Shown piece after piece: positions 32,170 through 40,557 of a stretch of 64,000 nt of DNA. The stretch spans positions 1,922,001 to 1,986,000 of the forward strand of contig NZ_CP034753.1 in the NCBI RefSeq assembly GCF_004006235.1, written 5' to 3'. The stretch comes from Agromyces sp. LHK192. GTDB lineage: Bacteria; Actinomycetota; Actinomycetes; Actinomycetales; Microbacteriaceae. A program made the position numbers and the translations under genes. The notes beneath the pieces are model-generated. The model saw only the letters and a program-made list of their open reading frames with translations, had not been told where the DNA came from and ran no database searches. Positions within the stretch are counted from its first letter, which is position 1, and every line of letters starts with the position of its first letter.

Positions 32170-32182
32170 ACACGTGGCGTGT
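32170..32182. promoter_or_regulatory. palindromic operator O2 between DUF1048 and tetR genes
   Basis: acacgtggcgtgt, the same ACACG-N3-CGTGT form, exactly 60 bp centre to centre from O1. It lies 12 bp from the tetR GTG start and overlaps a possible -10 region (gtgtaatct). Confidence 0.65.
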
Positions 32183-32193
32183 AATCTGAGAGG

Positions 32194-32793
32194 GTGGCCA
32201 GCTCTCCCGATCCGACCCGCCGCAGCGAACGTGCACGAGTCGCCGTGCTCGACGCGGCCCTCGCACTGTGCCGGGAGGCCGGTTTCGCGCAGCTCACGAT
32301 CGAAGGCATCGCCGAGCGCGCCGGGGTCAGCAAGAAGACGATCTATCGCTGGTGGCCGTCGAAGGGGGCGGTGCTGCTCGACGCGATCTCGGAGCTGGCC
32401 GATCGGCAGGCCACGTTCCCCGACACCGGCGACCTCGCACGAGACCTGACGCGTCAGGTGACGGCCGTGGTCGCGATGTACAGCCCCCAGGACGCCTCAC
32501 CCGTCGCCGCGCTCGTCGCCGAGGGACAACGGGACGCGGCGCTCGGCGACGCGATCCGCGAGCAGGTGGTCGTGCCGAGCATCGCCGCGTTCGACGCACG
32601 TCTGCGCGCCGCCCAAGCGTCGGGGGAACTCCCGGGCGACGCCGACCTCGGCGTCGCGCTCGACCTCGTGTACGGTCCGCTCTATCATCGGCTGGCGCTC
32701 CGGCTCGGCCTGCCCGACGAGCGTGAGACCCGCTCACGTGTCGACCACGCCCTTGCGGCGCTGCGAGCCGGCCCCGCACTCACGCGCGGGTGA
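32194..32793 (+). CDS. TetR/AcrR family transcriptional regulator
   Basis: 199 aa, GTG start. HTH: AVLDAALALCREAGFAQLTI then EGIAERAGVSKKTIYRWWPS, with the KKTIYRWWPSKG form frequent in AcrR-like regulators. The C-terminal half resembles the TetR_C ligand-binding domains that follow KTIYRWW-type HTHs (LVAEGQRDAALGDAIREQVV, LDLVYGPLYHRLALRLG). It is divergent from the DUF1048-like gene with two identical-type palindromes between them, which implies autorepression. The 3' end overlaps the next, convergent gene by 14 bp. Confidence 0.9.
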   Translation: MASSPDPTRRSERARVAVLDAALALCREAGFAQLTIEGIAERAGVSKKTIYRWWPSKGAVLLDAISELADRQATFPDTGDLARDLTRQVTAVVAMYSPQDASPVAALVAEGQRDAALGDAIREQVVVPSIAAFDARLRAAQASGELPGDADLGVALDLVYGPLYHRLALRLGLPDERETRSRVDHALAALRAGPALTRG

Positions 32794-33229
32794 ACTCCAT
32801 GACCCAGTTGCACTCCCAGGTCTCGCCGCCGTCGCGCGAGAACTCCTGCTGCCACCTCGCCGAATCGGGCGTGATGTCCGACCAGGTGAAGTGCGCCCTG
32901 ATGGGCTCGCCGTCGTGGGTGTCGTCGCCGTAGAAGTCACCGCGCCCGTCAGTGAAACGTCCGACGACGGGCGGGAAGAGTCGGCCGGTGCTGCTGTTCG
33001 CCCAGTAGATCGACCACTCGCCGCTCACCTGGTCCTGGAACCGGATGCTCGCGCCGGACCAGCCCTGCGTCGGGCAGTGCATCTCGTCGACGTTGCCGAC
33101 GCCGTCGAGCAGGGGGCGCGCCCACGAGGTCGCGGGGAACTCGTCCCACTCATCGCTGCGCACGAACAGCTGCCGCAGGCGACGGTTGGTGACGTTCCAT
33201 TCGCCGTAGAGGAAGTCGAAATCGCTCAT
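32780..33229 (-). CDS. small lipocalin-like/DUF1579-like protein
   Basis: 149 aa. Begins MSDFDFLYGEWNVTNRRL and continues with alternating strands (GWSGASIRFQDQVSGEWSIY, GRFTDGRGDFYGDD, RAHFTWSDITPDSARWQQEF, ETWECNWVMEFTR). The FLYGEW opening and the beta-rich pattern resemble DUF1579-type and similar lipocalin-like proteins often found next to SDR or sigma-factor genes. No catalytic residues can be named. It sits between a convergent TetR gene and the GH38 gene, 64 bp downstream of the latter. Confidence 0.6.
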   Translation of the reverse strand: MSDFDFLYGEWNVTNRRLRQLFVRSDEWDEFPATSWARPLLDGVGNVDEMHCPTQGWSGASIRFQDQVSGEWSIYWANSSTGRLFPPVVGRFTDGRGDFYGDDTHDGEPIRAHFTWSDITPDSARWQQEFSRDGGETWECNWVMEFTRA

Positions 33230-33293
33230 GGTGCGATCGTCGGGCGACCCGCCGACATCCGGAGCGACGAGGACGGTACTCGAGCGCGCGAGG

Positions 33294-36200
33294 TCACCCC
33301 TTCCTGCGGTACCGCAGCGTGACGATCTCGAACGGTCGCAGTTCGAGCGGTGCCTCTGTCGAAGTGTCGATCCGGACGCCGGTCGGACGCTCCAGGAGGT
33401 CGGTCCGCTCGGCGTCGGCAACCTCGAAACGCGGGGCGACGACGGCGGTGCCACGGCCGCCGAGCGATTCGTAGAGCCGGAGGATGACGTCACCCGAACC
33501 GTCGTCGGCGAGCTTCACCGTCTCGGCGACGACCGAGTCGCTCTCGACCGTGAACAGCGGCTCCACGATGCGGCCGCCGGTCACGGAACGTCGCGGCAGG
33601 TTGAGCCGGCGGCCGGCGTCGACCGCGTCCCGTACGGATGCACGCGGGCTGATCGAGACGCGCATCGTGTGACTTCCCTGGTCGGCGTGCGGGTCGGGGA
33701 ACCTGGGCGCGCGCAGGAGTGAGAGGCCGAGGGTCGTGGTCCGTCCGCCGCCGGTCCGAGGCATCCGAGTCGCGTCGTGCCCGTACGTGGAGTCGTTCGC
33801 GACGGCGACGCCGTACCCCGGTTCGCCGATGTACGCCCACCGGTGCGCGCAGAACTCGTACCGGGCCGCCTCCCAGGAGGTGTTCTCGTGGGTCGCCCGC
33901 TTCACGTATCCGAACTGCGTCTCGGCGAGCACCTCGTCGGCGTGCACGTCGAGGTCCACGTAGAGCTTCAGCAGTTTCTGCTGTTCGTGCCAGTCGAAGT
34001 CGAACGCCAGGTCGAGGGCGGATGCGCCGGGCGCGAGCGTGATCCGTTGGACGACGCGCGACCGGGCGAACGAGCGCGTGATCGCGACCTCGACCGACCC
34101 GTTCTCCTCGGTCGTGACCTCGAATACGTCGGGCTCGTCGCCGTCGAGCGGCACGGCGCTGCGGCGGTAGTGCGCGTCGATGTCCCAGGCATCCCACTCG
34201 GTCGGGGTGTCGCGATGGAGCACCAGCCGGTTGACCGCCCCGCCCGGCGCGACCGCCTCGCGGCCGGTGGCGGCGTCGACGAGCGACACGATCCGGCCGC
34301 GCCGGTCGACCACCGCGCGGATCCGGTCGTTCGCGAGTTCGTATCCGCCGTCCTCCAGCGCCGACACGTTCACGGATGCCTCTGGGCGCACGGTGCGCGC
34401 GGCATCCGGTCGTTCGGTGATCGCGCCCGTCGTCGCATCGGCGGCGAGGGTCGAATCCCCACGGCCGACGAGGGCCGCGAGGCTCTCGTCGATGATCGAC
34501 GTCAGCTCGTCTGCGATGGCGGCGTAGTCGCGCTCGGCCTCGCGGTGCACCCAGGCGATCGAACTGCCGGGCAGGATGTCGTGGAACTGCAGCAGGAGCA
34601 CGCGCTCCCAGGTTCGACGGAGCCGCTCGTGGGGATACGTCGCGCCGACGCGGACGGCGGCCGTCGTCGCCCACAGCTCGGCCTCGTGCAGCAGGTGCTC
34701 GCTGCGCCGATTGCCCCGCTTGGTCCGTGCCTGCGACGTGTAGGTGCCCCGGTGCAGCTCCAGGTACATCTCGCCCGACCAGACCGGTGCGTCGGGGTAC
34801 TCGGCCTCGGCCTCGGCGAAGAACCGGCGCGGCGTTCCGATCTCGACGCGGGGGAGCCCCTCGACGTCGCGCGACCGGTCGGCGGCCGCCAGCATCTCCC
34901 GGGTCGGCCCGCCGCCCCCGTCGCCCCAGCCGAAGGGGACGAGCGACACGGTGGCGTCGCCGGCATCCCGGAAGTTCCGCTCGGCGTGGAGCAGTTCGTC
35001 GGGTGTCAGCTGCGAGCCGTACGTGTCCGCGGGAGGCAGGTGCGTGAACACGCGCGTGCCGTCGATGCCCTCCCACCAGAACGTGTGGTGGGGGAGGGGA
35101 TTGACCTGGTTCCACGACATCTTCTGGGTCAGGAACCAGCGGTTGCCGGCTCCCGCGACGATCTGCGGCAGGGCCGCCGAGTAGCCGAACGAGTCCGGGA
35201 GCCAGACCTCCTCGGTCTCGACGCCGAACTCCTCGAGGAAGAACCGCTTGCCGGCGGTGAACTGGCGGATCATGGCCTCGCCGCCAGGCATATTGGTGTC
35301 GGACTCCACCCACATGCCGCCGACCGGCACGAAGCGCCCGCCGTGCACGCCCGCCCGCACTCGTTCGAACAGCTCGGGTCGGTGCTCCTTCAGCCACGCG
35401 TACTGCTGGGCCGACGACGCCGCGAACACGAACTCGGGATGCTCCTCCATGAGGTCGAGCGCATTGGCGAAGGTTCGCGTCACCTTGCGCACGGTCTCGC
35501 GAACCGGCCACAGCCAGGCGGAGTCGATGTGCGCGTGTCCGACCGCGACGACGCGATGCGACGAGGCGTTCGCCGGAGCGGCGAGCACGGGTGCGAGGAC
35601 CTCCCGCGCAGCGGCCGCGGATCCGGCGACGTCGTCGGGATCCACGAGGTCGAGCATCCGCTCGAGCGCGCGGAGCACCCGTGCGCGTCGCGGTGCGTCG
35701 TCGGGCAGCTCGCGGGCGAGGCCGGCGAGCAGCCGGACGTCCTGCAGGAGCTCCCACGCCACGCGGTCGCGGAGGACGAGCGCGATCTCGCCGAGCGAGT
35801 AGAGGGGGGCGCCGCCGGCGGTCGCCCGGTCTCCCAGGCCGGTCGGCGCGAAGGTGTACTCGCCCGCCACATCGGGATTCGCGGCGCCCTCGACGTACAC
35901 GACGACCCGGCCGGTCTCGTCCGGGAGCGGAATGTGGTGGCTGCGCGGCGAGACCGCCTTGATGACGGTGCCGTCGGTGCGGTGGGCGAGGCCCTCCACC
36001 TGGAACCCGGGCCGGTCGGCGGTGAATCCGAGATCGCACGTGATCTCCACGAGGTCGGGGTCCCATCCGGCGGGCACCTCGCCGGTGAGGCGGAACCAGG
36101 TGGTGCTCCACGCAGCACCCCACCTCCAGCCGGGAGCGGTCGGCGTGAACCCCTGAGCCACGGCGGTGGCGAACGGCACCGGTTCATCGGGTACCGACCA

Positions 36201-36305
36201 GTGCTCGACCTTCAACGGCGAGGATGCCCGGTGCACCGCTGGCTCCAACCGCTCGCGGATGAACCTCTGCAGCCGCGCTTCGACGCGGGTCGGGTCTACG
36301 TGCAC
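33294..36305 (-). CDS. alpha-mannosidase, glycoside hydrolase family 38
   Basis: 1,003 aa cytoplasmic enzyme that removes alpha-linked mannose. An N-terminal beta domain (to about 240) is followed by the catalytic domain with zinc ligands in GHAHIDSAWLWP (near 253), the nucleophile Asp in MWVESDTNMPGGEA (near 335), and DSFGYSAALPQI. The long C-terminal beta domain contains a typical NRLVLHRDTPTEWDAWDID segment. Length fits bacterial GH38. It has no signal peptide, so it acts on imported oligosaccharides. It is divergent from the esterase and transporter genes, with a LacI-type palindrome in the shared upstream region. Confidence 0.94.
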   Translation of the reverse strand: MHVDPTRVEARLQRFIRERLEPAVHRASSPLKVEHWSVPDEPVPFATAVAQGFTPTAPGWRWGAAWSTTWFRLTGEVPAGWDPDLVEITCDLGFTADRPGFQVEGLAHRTDGTVIKAVSPRSHHIPLPDETGRVVVYVEGAANPDVAGEYTFAPTGLGDRATAGGAPLYSLGEIALVLRDRVAWELLQDVRLLAGLARELPDDAPRRARVLRALERMLDLVDPDDVAGSAAAAREVLAPVLAAPANASSHRVVAVGHAHIDSAWLWPVRETVRKVTRTFANALDLMEEHPEFVFAASSAQQYAWLKEHRPELFERVRAGVHGGRFVPVGGMWVESDTNMPGGEAMIRQFTAGKRFFLEEFGVETEEVWLPDSFGYSAALPQIVAGAGNRWFLTQKMSWNQVNPLPHHTFWWEGIDGTRVFTHLPPADTYGSQLTPDELLHAERNFRDAGDATVSLVPFGWGDGGGGPTREMLAAADRSRDVEGLPRVEIGTPRRFFAEAEAEYPDAPVWSGEMYLELHRGTYTSQARTKRGNRRSEHLLHEAELWATTAAVRVGATYPHERLRRTWERVLLLQFHDILPGSSIAWVHREAERDYAAIADELTSIIDESLAALVGRGDSTLAADATTGAITERPDAARTVRPEASVNVSALEDGGYELANDRIRAVVDRRGRIVSLVDAATGREAVAPGGAVNRLVLHRDTPTEWDAWDIDAHYRRSAVPLDGDEPDVFEVTTEENGSVEVAITRSFARSRVVQRITLAPGASALDLAFDFDWHEQQKLLKLYVDLDVHADEVLAETQFGYVKRATHENTSWEAARYEFCAHRWAYIGEPGYGVAVANDSTYGHDATRMPRTGGGRTTTLGLSLLRAPRFPDPHADQGSHTMRVSISPRASVRDAVDAGRRLNLPRRSVTGGRIVEPLFTVESDSVVAETVKLADDGSGDVILRLYESLGGRGTAVVAPRFEVADAERTDLLERPTGVRIDTSTEAPLELRPFEIVTLRYRRKG

Positions 36306-36391
36306 CGAACTTCCTCCATGTCTGCCAGGACCGACCGCCGCGGCGTCCGGTTGCTCGTCAGCGAGCCTCCGTGCAACCCTAGGCTATCCAT

Positions 36392-36401
36392 AAACCGGTT
36401 T
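36392..36401. promoter_or_regulatory. LacI-type operator between GH38 and the esterase
   Basis: aaaccggttt, a perfect 10-bp palindrome with the central CG typical of LacI-family sites, 13 bp before the esterase ATG and 87 bp from the GH38 start. A second copy (aaaccggttg) stands before the transporter operon. Confidence 0.7.
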
Positions 36402-36413
36402 CAAAGGTGATTC

Positions 36414-37079
36414 ATGACCACGCACGCGCTCGTGCTCCCCGGCGGGAGCTACCACCACCATGCCGCCCACGAGGCGGAACCCGTCGCCGACTGGCTGGGC
36501 GGCCTCGGCGTCACCGCAGAGGTCGTACGGTACCCCTTGGGAACCCCGCATCCGGCGGCGCATCGGGTGATCACCGAGCGCATCGCGCGCGTGCGCGCCG
36601 AGGGTGCATCGCGCGTGATCCTGGCCGGGTTCTCGGCCGGCGGCCACGCCGCGGGCCTGGCGGCCCTGCGCCCGCCGACACCGGCCTCGCGAGTGGACGG
36701 TGTGCTCCTGGGGTACCCGGTCGTCTCGTTCCTCGAGCATCCGCATCAGCGATCCGGCGAGGTACTGCTCGGCGGCGACGACCGTCCCGCGAACCGAACC
36801 GCCCTGTCGCTGGAGACGCTCGTGACGCCCGACGCACCGCCGTTCTTCATCTTCCACTCGTTCGACGACGACAAGGTCCCGGTCGAGCATTCGCTGCTGT
36901 TGTCCGGTGCGCTGCGACGTGCGCGGGTGCCCCATGAACTCCACCTCTACCCGTTCGGCGGCCACGGATGCGGCCTCGGCGGCGGCGTCGTGGACTGGAC
37001 GGCGGCCGCCGATCGATGGCTCGCACCGTGGCGTCCGGTCGCGGTGCGCGGATCGGACTTGACAACATCGGACCGGTGA
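36414..37079 (+). CDS. alpha/beta hydrolase, carbohydrate-esterase-like
   Basis: 221 aa; ATG preceded by AAAGGTGA. Opens ALVLPGGSYHHHAAHEAEPV, with the GGS(Y) oxyanion motif of the BD-FAE/acetylxylan-esterase-like group. It then has nucleophile elbow AGFSAGGHAAG, an Asp in HSFDDDKVPVEHS and His in FGGHGCGLGG. No signal peptide, so it probably deacetylates imported oligosaccharides before GH38 acts. The -35 box of the transporter operon lies in its last codons. Confidence 0.85.
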   Translation: MTTHALVLPGGSYHHHAAHEAEPVADWLGGLGVTAEVVRYPLGTPHPAAHRVITERIARVRAEGASRVILAGFSAGGHAAGLAALRPPTPASRVDGVLLGYPVVSFLEHPHQRSGEVLLGGDDRPANRTALSLETLVTPDAPPFFIFHSFDDDKVPVEHSLLLSGALRRARVPHELHLYPFGGHGCGLGGGVVDWTAAADRWLAPWRPVAVRGSDLTTSDR

Positions 37080-37100
37080 TCCAGAGTGTGAAACCGGTTG
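37059..37100 (+). promoter_or_regulatory. promoter and LacI-type operator of the sugar ABC operon
   Basis: TTGACA (37059-37064), 17 nt, CAGAGT (37082-37087), and immediately after it GAAACCGGTTG (37090-37100) with palindromic core AACCGGTT. The ATG follows at 37150 behind GAAGGAG. The -35 box is perfect and the -10 box weak. The operator covers the expected transcription start, which suits repression. Confidence 0.72.
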
Positions 37101-37149
37101 TTATGCATCGAACGACGAAGTGCTCGGACTACGAAGGAGTAGAGGCAAC

Positions 37150-38556
37150 ATGACACAACACCGTTGGCGCCACGGCGGACTGGTCGGCGGTCTGGCGATC
37201 GCCGCACTCGCGATGAGCGGTTGCGCAGCGGGCGGCGGAGGAACGACCCCCGCCACCACCGCCGCAGCAGCCACGTGCGATCCCGACGCGGAGGTCACCA
37301 TCACGGTCGGCGAACGCCCGACCTCCGACCAGACCGCGAACCTCGAGGCCTGGGAGAACGCCGTGTCGGCGTTCGGGGAGCTCCACCCGAACATCACCAT
37401 CGAGGACGAGGAGACCAAGTACGACGTCTCGACGTTCCCCGCCCTGCTCGTCGGCGGCACGTTGCCGACCACCCTGCAGGTGCCCTTCACCGACATCCAG
37501 TCGCTGATCGAGCGCGGCCAGGCGGCCGACATCACCCCGTACGTCGAGGACGACGAGGTGCTGAGCGCGCTGAACCCGCAGCTCCAGGCCGTCACGCAGG
37601 ACGCCGACGGACGCACGTACGGCGTGGTCCGGGCGGCGTACACCATGGGCCTCATCTACGACCGGGCACTCTACGAGGAGGCCGGTCTCGATCCCGACGA
37701 GCCGCCGGCGACCTGGGACGACGTGCTCGAGGCGGCCGCGACGATCTCGAAGAAGACCGGCAAGACGGGCTTCATCATCCCGACGACGGCGAACACCGGC
37801 GGGTGGCTGCTGACGTCGATGGCCTACTCCAACGGCGACCTCGTCGAGGAGACCGAGGGGGACGAGACCACCGTGACGCTCGATACGCCCGGCATGGCCG
37901 CCAGCCTCGAGTTCCTCCACGACGTGCGGTGGGAGGAGGACGCCGCCGGCGCGAACTACCTCTACGACAACAACGCGATCCGCGACGACATCGCGGCCGG
38001 CGCGATCGGCCAGAGCCTGAACGGCGCGAACCTCTACAACAGTCTCGTGATCGGCCGCGGCATGCCGAAGGAGGACTTCGGACTCGCACCCTTCCCGGTC
38101 GGCGACGACCCGGTCGGCGTCCTCGGCGGCGGCAACATCCAGTGGTACAACCCGAAGGCGACGCCCGACCAGGTCTGCGCGGCGCTCGAATGGACGAAGT
38201 ACTACTTCCTGAACCGGTACGTCGACGAGGAGGCGGCGACGACCTGGGCCGAGGCCCAGGTGGCTGACGACCTCCCGGTCGGGCTGCCCGAGGTCCCGGT
38301 CGTCTCCGACGCGCAGTACGAGACGTACCTCGGCTGGATCGAGCCGTACATCAACGTCGCGCGCGAGAACTACACGGCCTACCTCGACAGCCTCGCGACC
38401 GCGACGATCGTGCCCGAACCCGCCAAGAAGGCGCAGGAGCTCTACGCGTCGCTCGACCCCGTGGTGCAGGCGGTCCTCACGCGCGAGGACGCCGACATCG
38501 AGGAGCTGCTGCAGAACGCGCAGACCCAGGTGCAGGACCTGGTCGACGCCGAATGA
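37150..38556 (+). CDS. sugar ABC transporter substrate-binding lipoprotein (family 1)
   Basis: 468 aa. Signal peptide with lipobox LAMSGC, Gly/Thr/Ala-rich spacer, then a family 1 extracellular binding protein: VTITVGERPTSDQTANLEAW, ALLVGGTLPTTLQVPFTD, YGVVRAAYTMGLIYDRALYE, and a late WTKYYFLNRYVDEE. It is the first gene of the CUT1 transporter and is kept under a LacI-type operator. Together with GH38 and the esterases it probably captures mannose-containing, possibly acetylated, oligosaccharides. The ligand is inferred from neighbours only. Confidence 0.92.
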   Translation: MTQHRWRHGGLVGGLAIAALAMSGCAAGGGGTTPATTAAAATCDPDAEVTITVGERPTSDQTANLEAWENAVSAFGELHPNITIEDEETKYDVSTFPALLVGGTLPTTLQVPFTDIQSLIERGQAADITPYVEDDEVLSALNPQLQAVTQDADGRTYGVVRAAYTMGLIYDRALYEEAGLDPDEPPATWDDVLEAAATISKKTGKTGFIIPTTANTGGWLLTSMAYSNGDLVEETEGDETTVTLDTPGMAASLEFLHDVRWEEDAAGANYLYDNNAIRDDIAAGAIGQSLNGANLYNSLVIGRGMPKEDFGLAPFPVGDDPVGVLGGGNIQWYNPKATPDQVCAALEWTKYYFLNRYVDEEAATTWAEAQVADDLPVGLPEVPVVSDAQYETYLGWIEPYINVARENYTAYLDSLATATIVPEPAKKAQELYASLDPVVQAVLTREDADIEELLQNAQTQVQDLVDAE

Positions 38557-38593
38557 CGTGGTCGAGGAGCGTGGAACGAATGCGAGCAGTCCG

Positions 38594-39592
38594 ATGACGG
38601 CCACCGCGACGCCGACGGCACGGTCGATCAGCCGATCGCCCGGGGGCGAACCCGTAGAGCCGGCCGGCCCCGGTGCCCGGAGGCAGGCCCGCCGACGGGG
38701 TCCGGTGCGCGGATTCCTGAACTGGGTCCGCGGCGGGGGGATCGCGACCCTGCTCATGTTCGTCCCGCTCCTCGTCACGTTCGGCTACTTCGCCTGGTGG
38801 CCGATCCTCAAGAGCCTGATCCTCGCCTTCCAGCAGACGGACCTGATCACCGAGCCGACCTGGGTCGGGTTCCGCAACTTCGAACGCGTGCTCGCGGACC
38901 CGCTGCTGTGGACCGCGACCGGCAACACGCTGTGGTTCGCGGCGCTCGCACTGCTGATCGGGTTCCCGCTGCCCATCCTGATGGCGATGGTGATGGCGGA
39001 GCTCAGGCGCACCCGGCAGATCTCGAGCGTGCTCGTCTACCTGCCGGTCATCATCCCGCCGGTCGTGAGCGTCCTGCTCTGGAAGCAGTTCTACGACCCG
39101 TCGGGTTCCGGGCTGTTCAACACCGTGCTCGGCTGGTTCGGGATCGCCCCGGTCGGCTGGCTGCAGGACCCGGTGATGGCGATGCCGAGCATCGTGATCC
39201 AGGCCACCTGGGCGACCGCCGGCACGGCCACGATCATCTACCTCGCCGCGCTCATGTCGATCCAGGCAGAGCTCTACGACGCGGCCGAGGTCGACGGGGC
39301 ATCCATCCTGCAGCGCACCTGGCATGTCACGCTGCCGCAGTTGCGGAGTGTCATCCTGCTCATGCTGCTGCTCCAGATCATCGGGACGATGCAGGTCTTC
39401 ACGGATCCGTTCGTCATGACCGGGGGAGGCCCCGAGAACCGCACGGTGACGCTGCTGATGCTCATCTACAACTACGCGTTCCTCTCCGGCGATTTCGGCA
39501 AGGCGACCGCGCTGAGTCTCCTGCTCGCGGTGGTGCTCAGCGTCGTCTCCGCGATCTACCTGCGGCTCACCCGGAAGTGGAGCGAATCATGA
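38594..39592 (+). CDS. sugar ABC transporter permease (MalF-like)
   Basis: 332 aa from ATG 38594; an upstream in-frame GTG at 38558 is possible but lacks a site. A hydrophilic Arg/Pro-rich N-terminus of about 45 residues leads to six predicted helices starting GGGIATLLMFVPLLVTFGYF. The coupling EAA loop reads YDAAEVDGASILQRTWHVTLP. The motif FVMTGGGPENRTVTLLMLIY is characteristic of CUT1 permeases. It overlaps the second permease by 4 bp (ATGA). Confidence 0.92.
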   Translation: MTATATPTARSISRSPGGEPVEPAGPGARRQARRRGPVRGFLNWVRGGGIATLLMFVPLLVTFGYFAWWPILKSLILAFQQTDLITEPTWVGFRNFERVLADPLLWTATGNTLWFAALALLIGFPLPILMAMVMAELRRTRQISSVLVYLPVIIPPVVSVLLWKQFYDPSGSGLFNTVLGWFGIAPVGWLQDPVMAMPSIVIQATWATAGTATIIYLAALMSIQAELYDAAEVDGASILQRTWHVTLPQLRSVILLMLLLQIIGTMQVFTDPFVMTGGGPENRTVTLLMLIYNYAFLSGDFGKATALSLLLAVVLSVVSAIYLRLTRKWSES

Positions 39593-40530
39593 CCACCGTC
39601 ACCCGCACGGTACGCACCATCACCAGGAAGGCTCCCGGCCCCTCCGAGGAGTCCGACGACCGGTCCAATGTCTCAGCGCTCGACCGTTCGCGTCGATCCG
39701 TCCGGATCATCACGAGGGTGCTCGCGATCGTGTTGATCGCCGCGCTCGTCGTCGTCTCGTTCGGTCCGCTGCTCTGGCTGTTCAAGGCCGCGCTCTCGAC
39801 GAGCCAGGACATCCTCACGGCGCCGTTCGAGTGGTGGCCCAGCGGCATCCAGTGGCAGAACCTGCCGGATGCGTGGTCGCAGATCCGCATCGGCCAGTAC
39901 CTCCTCAACACCGTGTGGATGGCGGCGGGCTGCTGGTTCTTCGGACTGCTCGTCGCCCTGACCGGCGGCTACGGCATCTCGGTGCTGCGGCCGAAGTACG
40001 CGAAGGCGGTCAACTTCGGCGTGCTCGCGACGCTGTTCATCCCCGGCGTCGTCTCGCTCATCTCGCTCTACGTCACGATCCTCGACGTGCCGTTGGTCGG
40101 GGTGAACCTCGTGAACACGTTCTGGGCGGTGTGGCTGCCGACCGCGGCGAGCGCGTTCAACGTGCTGCTCGTCGCACGGTTCTTCGACCGGCTCCCGCGC
40201 GACGTGTTCGAGGCCGCGAGGATCGATGGCGCGGGCGTCTTCCGGGTGTTCTGGTCGATCGTGCTGCCGATGTCGCGGCCGGTGATCGGCGTCGTCTCGC
40301 TGCTCACCATCGTCGGGTCGTGGAAGGAGTTCCTCTGGCCGCTCCTGGTGCTGCCGTCGCCCGAACTGCAGCCGCTGTCGGTGGGCCTGTACCGGATCAG
40401 CGACACCGCCCCCACGAGCCTGATGATGGCCGGCATGTTCATCTCGGTGATCATCCCGATCGCGCTGTTCCTCATCTTCCAGCGACAGTTCCTCCGCAGC
40501 GCCGGCCAGGCCGGCGCGATCAAGGGCTGA
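39589..40530 (+). CDS. sugar ABC transporter permease (MalG-like)
   Basis: 313 aa, coupled to the previous gene through ATGA. A polar N-terminus of about 45 residues precedes six helices (first: ITRVLAIVLIAALVVVSFGP). Periplasmic loop with FEWWPSGIQWQNLPDAW; EAA loop FEAARIDGAGVFRVFWSIVL; C-terminal helix IALFLIFQRQFLRS. No ATPase gene follows, so the transporter must borrow a shared MsmK/UgpC-type ATPase from elsewhere, as is usual for CUT1 systems in actinobacteria. Confidence 0.92.
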   Translation: MTTVTRTVRTITRKAPGPSEESDDRSNVSALDRSRRSVRIITRVLAIVLIAALVVVSFGPLLWLFKAALSTSQDILTAPFEWWPSGIQWQNLPDAWSQIRIGQYLLNTVWMAAGCWFFGLLVALTGGYGISVLRPKYAKAVNFGVLATLFIPGVVSLISLYVTILDVPLVGVNLVNTFWAVWLPTAASAFNVLLVARFFDRLPRDVFEAARIDGAGVFRVFWSIVLPMSRPVIGVVSLLTIVGSWKEFLWPLLVLPSPELQPLSVGLYRISDTAPTSLMMAGMFISVIIPIALFLIFQRQFLRSAGQAGAIKG

Positions 40531-40557
40531 CCCGACCGTCAGCGGATTGCGAACCTC

